From Candidatus Neoehrlichia procyonis str. RAC413 (GTDB taxonomy: Bacteria > Pseudomonadota > Alphaproteobacteria > Rickettsiales > Anaplasmataceae): 64,000 nt of DNA. The notes beneath the pieces are model-generated. The model saw only the letters and a program-made list of their open reading frames with translations, ran no database searches and was not told the origin of the DNA. The position numbers were made by a program, and so were the translations under genes. Positions 60,440 through 64,000 of the stretch are shown one piece after another. Each line of letters starts with the position of its first letter. Within the stretch, counting starts at the first letter, position 1. The stretch spans positions 124,001-188,000 of the forward strand of contig NZ_LANX01000001.1 in NCBI RefSeq assembly GCF_000964795.1, written 5' to 3'.

Positions 60440-60522
60440 GCCCTTGTGGCGAAATGGTAGACGCGGTAGACTCAAAATCTATTATCTGCAAAGATATGCT
60501 GGTTCAAGTCCGGCCAGGGGCA
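60440..60522 (+). tRNA. tRNA-Leu(CAA)
   Basis: 83-nt class II tRNA. GCCCTTG pairs with CAGGGGC, the anticodon stem GTAGA/TCTAT encloses loop CTCAAAA giving CAA, then a long variable arm (TATCTGCAAAGATA), the T loop TTCAAGT and discriminator A. It lies about 120 bases before atpD on the same strand. Confidence 0.94.
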
Positions 60523-60626
60523 CATTCTAATATTAGGTTCTTAATGGTTGTAAGTTTTATAATTTTAGGTATAATTTTTTTGAGATTTTTTAGTATCTCG
60601 GGCTTTATGTATTGTACTAAATATAG

Positions 60627-62114
<1,488 letters not shown>

Positions 62115-62116
62115 GT

Positions 62117-62521
62117 GTGCAAAATGTTACTGTGAAATTTACAACACCAGATTATGAAATGATATTTAATGATATTTACTCAATTGCTGCATCTACTGAA
62201 GGTGGACATTTTGTTATTATGCCGAATCATGAAAAATTTATTATGAGCTTATGCTCAGGGGATGTAGTGCTTAAAGATATATCTAGTGTTACTACTATTA
62301 TTGTAGTTGCAAATGCTGTTTTGAGTATATGTGATAATAAATGTAATATTATAGCAGATATTGCATTTATTTTTAATAAAGATAAGATTAAACAATTGAA
62401 AGAAGTACAGAAGCTTTTTGAGAAAAATATTTCTAATGTTATTCATGATAAGTTTTTATATGATATTTTAGATCAGGACTTGAAGTTTATGAGTAGGTAT
62501 TACAATGAAAATATTTCTTGA
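62117..62521 (+). CDS. atpC: F1 ATP synthase epsilon subunit
   Basis: 134 aa from GTG 62117, two bases after the atpD stop codon. The N-terminal beta-sandwich (VTVKFTTPDYEMIF, STEGGHFVIMPNHEKFIMSLCSGDVVL) matches epsilon subunits. The C-terminal helical part (about residues 85-134) is diverged and lacks the usual DELSxA-type pattern. It inhibits and couples F1. Its end overlaps tal by 17 bases, so the three genes atpD-atpC-tal are cotranscribed. Confidence 0.88.
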   Translation: MQNVTVKFTTPDYEMIFNDIYSIAASTEGGHFVIMPNHEKFIMSLCSGDVVLKDISSVTTIIVVANAVLSICDNKCNIIADIAFIFNKDKIKQLKEVQKLFEKNISNVIHDKFLYDILDQDLKFMSRYYNENIS

Positions 62522-63167
62522 TACTGCTGATATAGATTGTATCGAAGAGTGTAGTAAAACTGGGTTAATAGATGGTATTACAACAAATCCAATGCTTTTG
62601 TCTAGGTCAAGTAGCGAAATGTGCAGTGATTTAATATCAAAGATATGCGATATAGTAAAAGGTCCTGTAAGTGTTGAAGTTATTTCAACACATTGTAAAG
62701 GTATGATACAGGAAGGATTAAAACTAGCAAAGATTTCCTGTAATATAGTAGTAAAATTGCCAATGACATATGATGGTATTTGTGCATGTCAGATTTTATC
62801 TCGTGAGTATAATATAAAAGTAAATGTTACATTATGTTTTTCTGTAGCACAGGCGATATTAGCTGCAAAGGCTGGAGCTTATTTTGTTTCTCCATTTATA
62901 GGTAGGTTAGATGATTTGAGTTATGATGGACTAGCTATAATTAAAGATATATGCAATGTGTATTCACTATATAGTAATTTTACTACGAAAGTTTTAGCAG
63001 CGTCTGTAAGAAATCCTTTACATGTTGTTAATGCTGCAAAGGTAGGTGTTGATATAGTTACAATGCCTCCTGTAATATTTAAGCAGCTTTTTATGCATCC
63101 CCTGACAAATATTGGACTAGAAAGCTTTCTGCAAAGTTGGCAGAAGTCTGGTAAGGCAATAGTGTGA
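62505..63167 (+). CDS. tal: Transaldolase, small TalC/FSA-type
   Basis: 220 aa, single TIM barrel of the transaldolase 3B/fructose-6-phosphate aldolase group. MKIFLDTADIDCIEEC, GITTNPMLLSRS, the Schiff-base lysine in NIVVKLPMTYDG, VNVTLCFSVAQAILAAKAGAYFVSPFIGRLDD and VLAASVRNPLHV are typical. It links pentose phosphates with glycolysis; the choice between transaldolase and aldolase activity cannot be made reliably by eye. The ATG lies inside the atpC 3' end. Confidence 0.93.
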   Translation: MKIFLDTADIDCIEECSKTGLIDGITTNPMLLSRSSSEMCSDLISKICDIVKGPVSVEVISTHCKGMIQEGLKLAKISCNIVVKLPMTYDGICACQILSREYNIKVNVTLCFSVAQAILAAKAGAYFVSPFIGRLDDLSYDGLAIIKDICNVYSLYSNFTTKVLAASVRNPLHVVNAAKVGVDIVTMPPVIFKQLFMHPLTNIGLESFLQSWQKSGKAIV

Positions 63168-63950
63168 TTTAGGTATTTATATAAGAGATGGTTTTAGTGA
63201 TTAAGTGCTATTTTTTAGTATGTTGTACGTAATATTTTGTTTTTAGTTTTAATATCTTTTATGTAAACTTACTCATATTACTTGTAAAAAATATGGGGGA
63301 TGTATTTTATACATTTTTGTACTTATATTGTTAATGTAAAATATATTGTATAAAAGGAATATATGATTTTCTTTTTAATTTTGTCGTAAAACCTCCTTAA
63401 TAAGTAGTAGCAATAAATAATTTATTTAGATTGTTGGTTTTTATATAACTTATCTACTATGAGAATATCGGAAACATAATTGATATGTAAGCGTTATACA
63501 TACTGAATATTTGCTGCTTTTAAAGTGGATATGGTGAAGTTAAAATATGAGAATATTTTTTGAAAAATTGTGAATATGATTGCTGTATCATTACTCTATA
63601 GAAGTACGAATTTGTCTATTCATTAGGTTAAAAGTTATCTGCACTTCTATTAGTAATATTAATTTATACTTCATGATATATTCTGTTAACAGATCTACAG
63701 GTTTCTTTTATAGAAAAAATCCTTCATTTAATTATTTAGTTGTATGCAAATATTAATGCATTTCTTACAACGGTGAGATTAAAGTATTTTTTTTATATAT
63801 TTGCTATAGGCAAACATAAGTTACCTATTAGAATAATTTATCTATAATTTTTAAAATATAAAGCTATTAAATTACTATTTATACAAATAAAGTGATATTA
63901 TGTAGTATTTGTTAATTATCCTAAATTGTTATTACTAATTATTAATGATT
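63168..63950. other. Non-coding stretch after tal
   Basis: About 780 AT-rich bases. No gene, RNA or terminator identified. Confidence 0.5.
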
Positions 63951-64000
63951 GAATATATGAAATACTATCTAATTTAGCTTATAAACACATTACCAAGTTG
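63951..64000 (+). pseudogene. Start of a third family B copy at window edge
   Basis: The open frame reads IYEILSNLAYKHITKL to the last base, corresponding to IALSNLAYERV (44345) and ISLFNLAYRRI (45226). The DNA shares CTATCTAATTTAGCTTAT. Whether the copy is intact cannot be seen from this window. Confidence 0.5.

Overview
The window is very AT-rich, has long non-coding stretches between housekeeping genes, and carries an unusual number of small duplications and decayed gene copies. Several features point to an alphaproteobacterium of the Anaplasmataceae: a circularly permuted tmRNA gene, an SspB-alpha adaptor, a short ProS, a DUF2793 gene-transfer-agent-like relic and an NDUFAF5-like methyltransferase. 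With the base composition and the many tandem repeats, a genome like Ehrlichia ruminantium fits best. The species is inferred from gene content and style; no database was searched.

Layout. 0-8.5 kb: 3' part of topA, a DUF2793 protein, a small exported protein, sspB, tmRNA, tRNA-Asn, acpS-proS, an exported C26-type amidotransferase, tRNA-Phe and coaD. 8.5-18.2 kb: an accessory island. It holds at least eight intact, chimeric or fossil copies of one unrecognised protein family on both strands, a helical repeat-protein gene interrupted by a poly-G tract, and an inverted, internally deleted copy of that gene. 18.2-36.3 kb: trxB with a 2-Cys peroxiredoxin, an aminotransferase, a PpiD-like foldase, tsaB with a DAACS transporter, tRNA-Arg, mreC, mreB, and the collinear truB-rpsO-pnp-methyltransferase-lepA block. 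36.7-48 kb: a DciA-like gene, two divergent large membrane-anchored hypotheticals, yebC, prfB with a programmed +1 frameshift, a fossil tandem gene pair and folC. 48.9-55.1 kb: a tandem array of small two-helix membrane proteins with decayed units between them and a repeated upstream block. 55.8-64 kb: hemC, murB, mgtE, tRNA-Leu and atpD-atpC-tal. The last bases start a third copy of the fossil family at 44-46 kb.

How the parts relate. The housekeeping genes form short operons for translation and RNA turnover (truB to lepA), trans-translation with its proteolysis adaptor (ssrA-sspB), redox defence (prx-trxB) and energy metabolism (atpD-atpC). Nearly everything else appears shaped by local duplication followed by decay. 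Gene 3' ends are duplicated next to their parents (tsaB; the 527-aa gene), a lepA fragment lies 6 kb from lepA, and whole small genes form tandem arrays. The strongest candidates for undescribed biology are the poly-G-interrupted repeat protein at 15.3-16.2 kb, the multi-copy family around it, the two-helix membrane-protein array, and the tmRNA tag with a doubled ANDN motif beside sspB.
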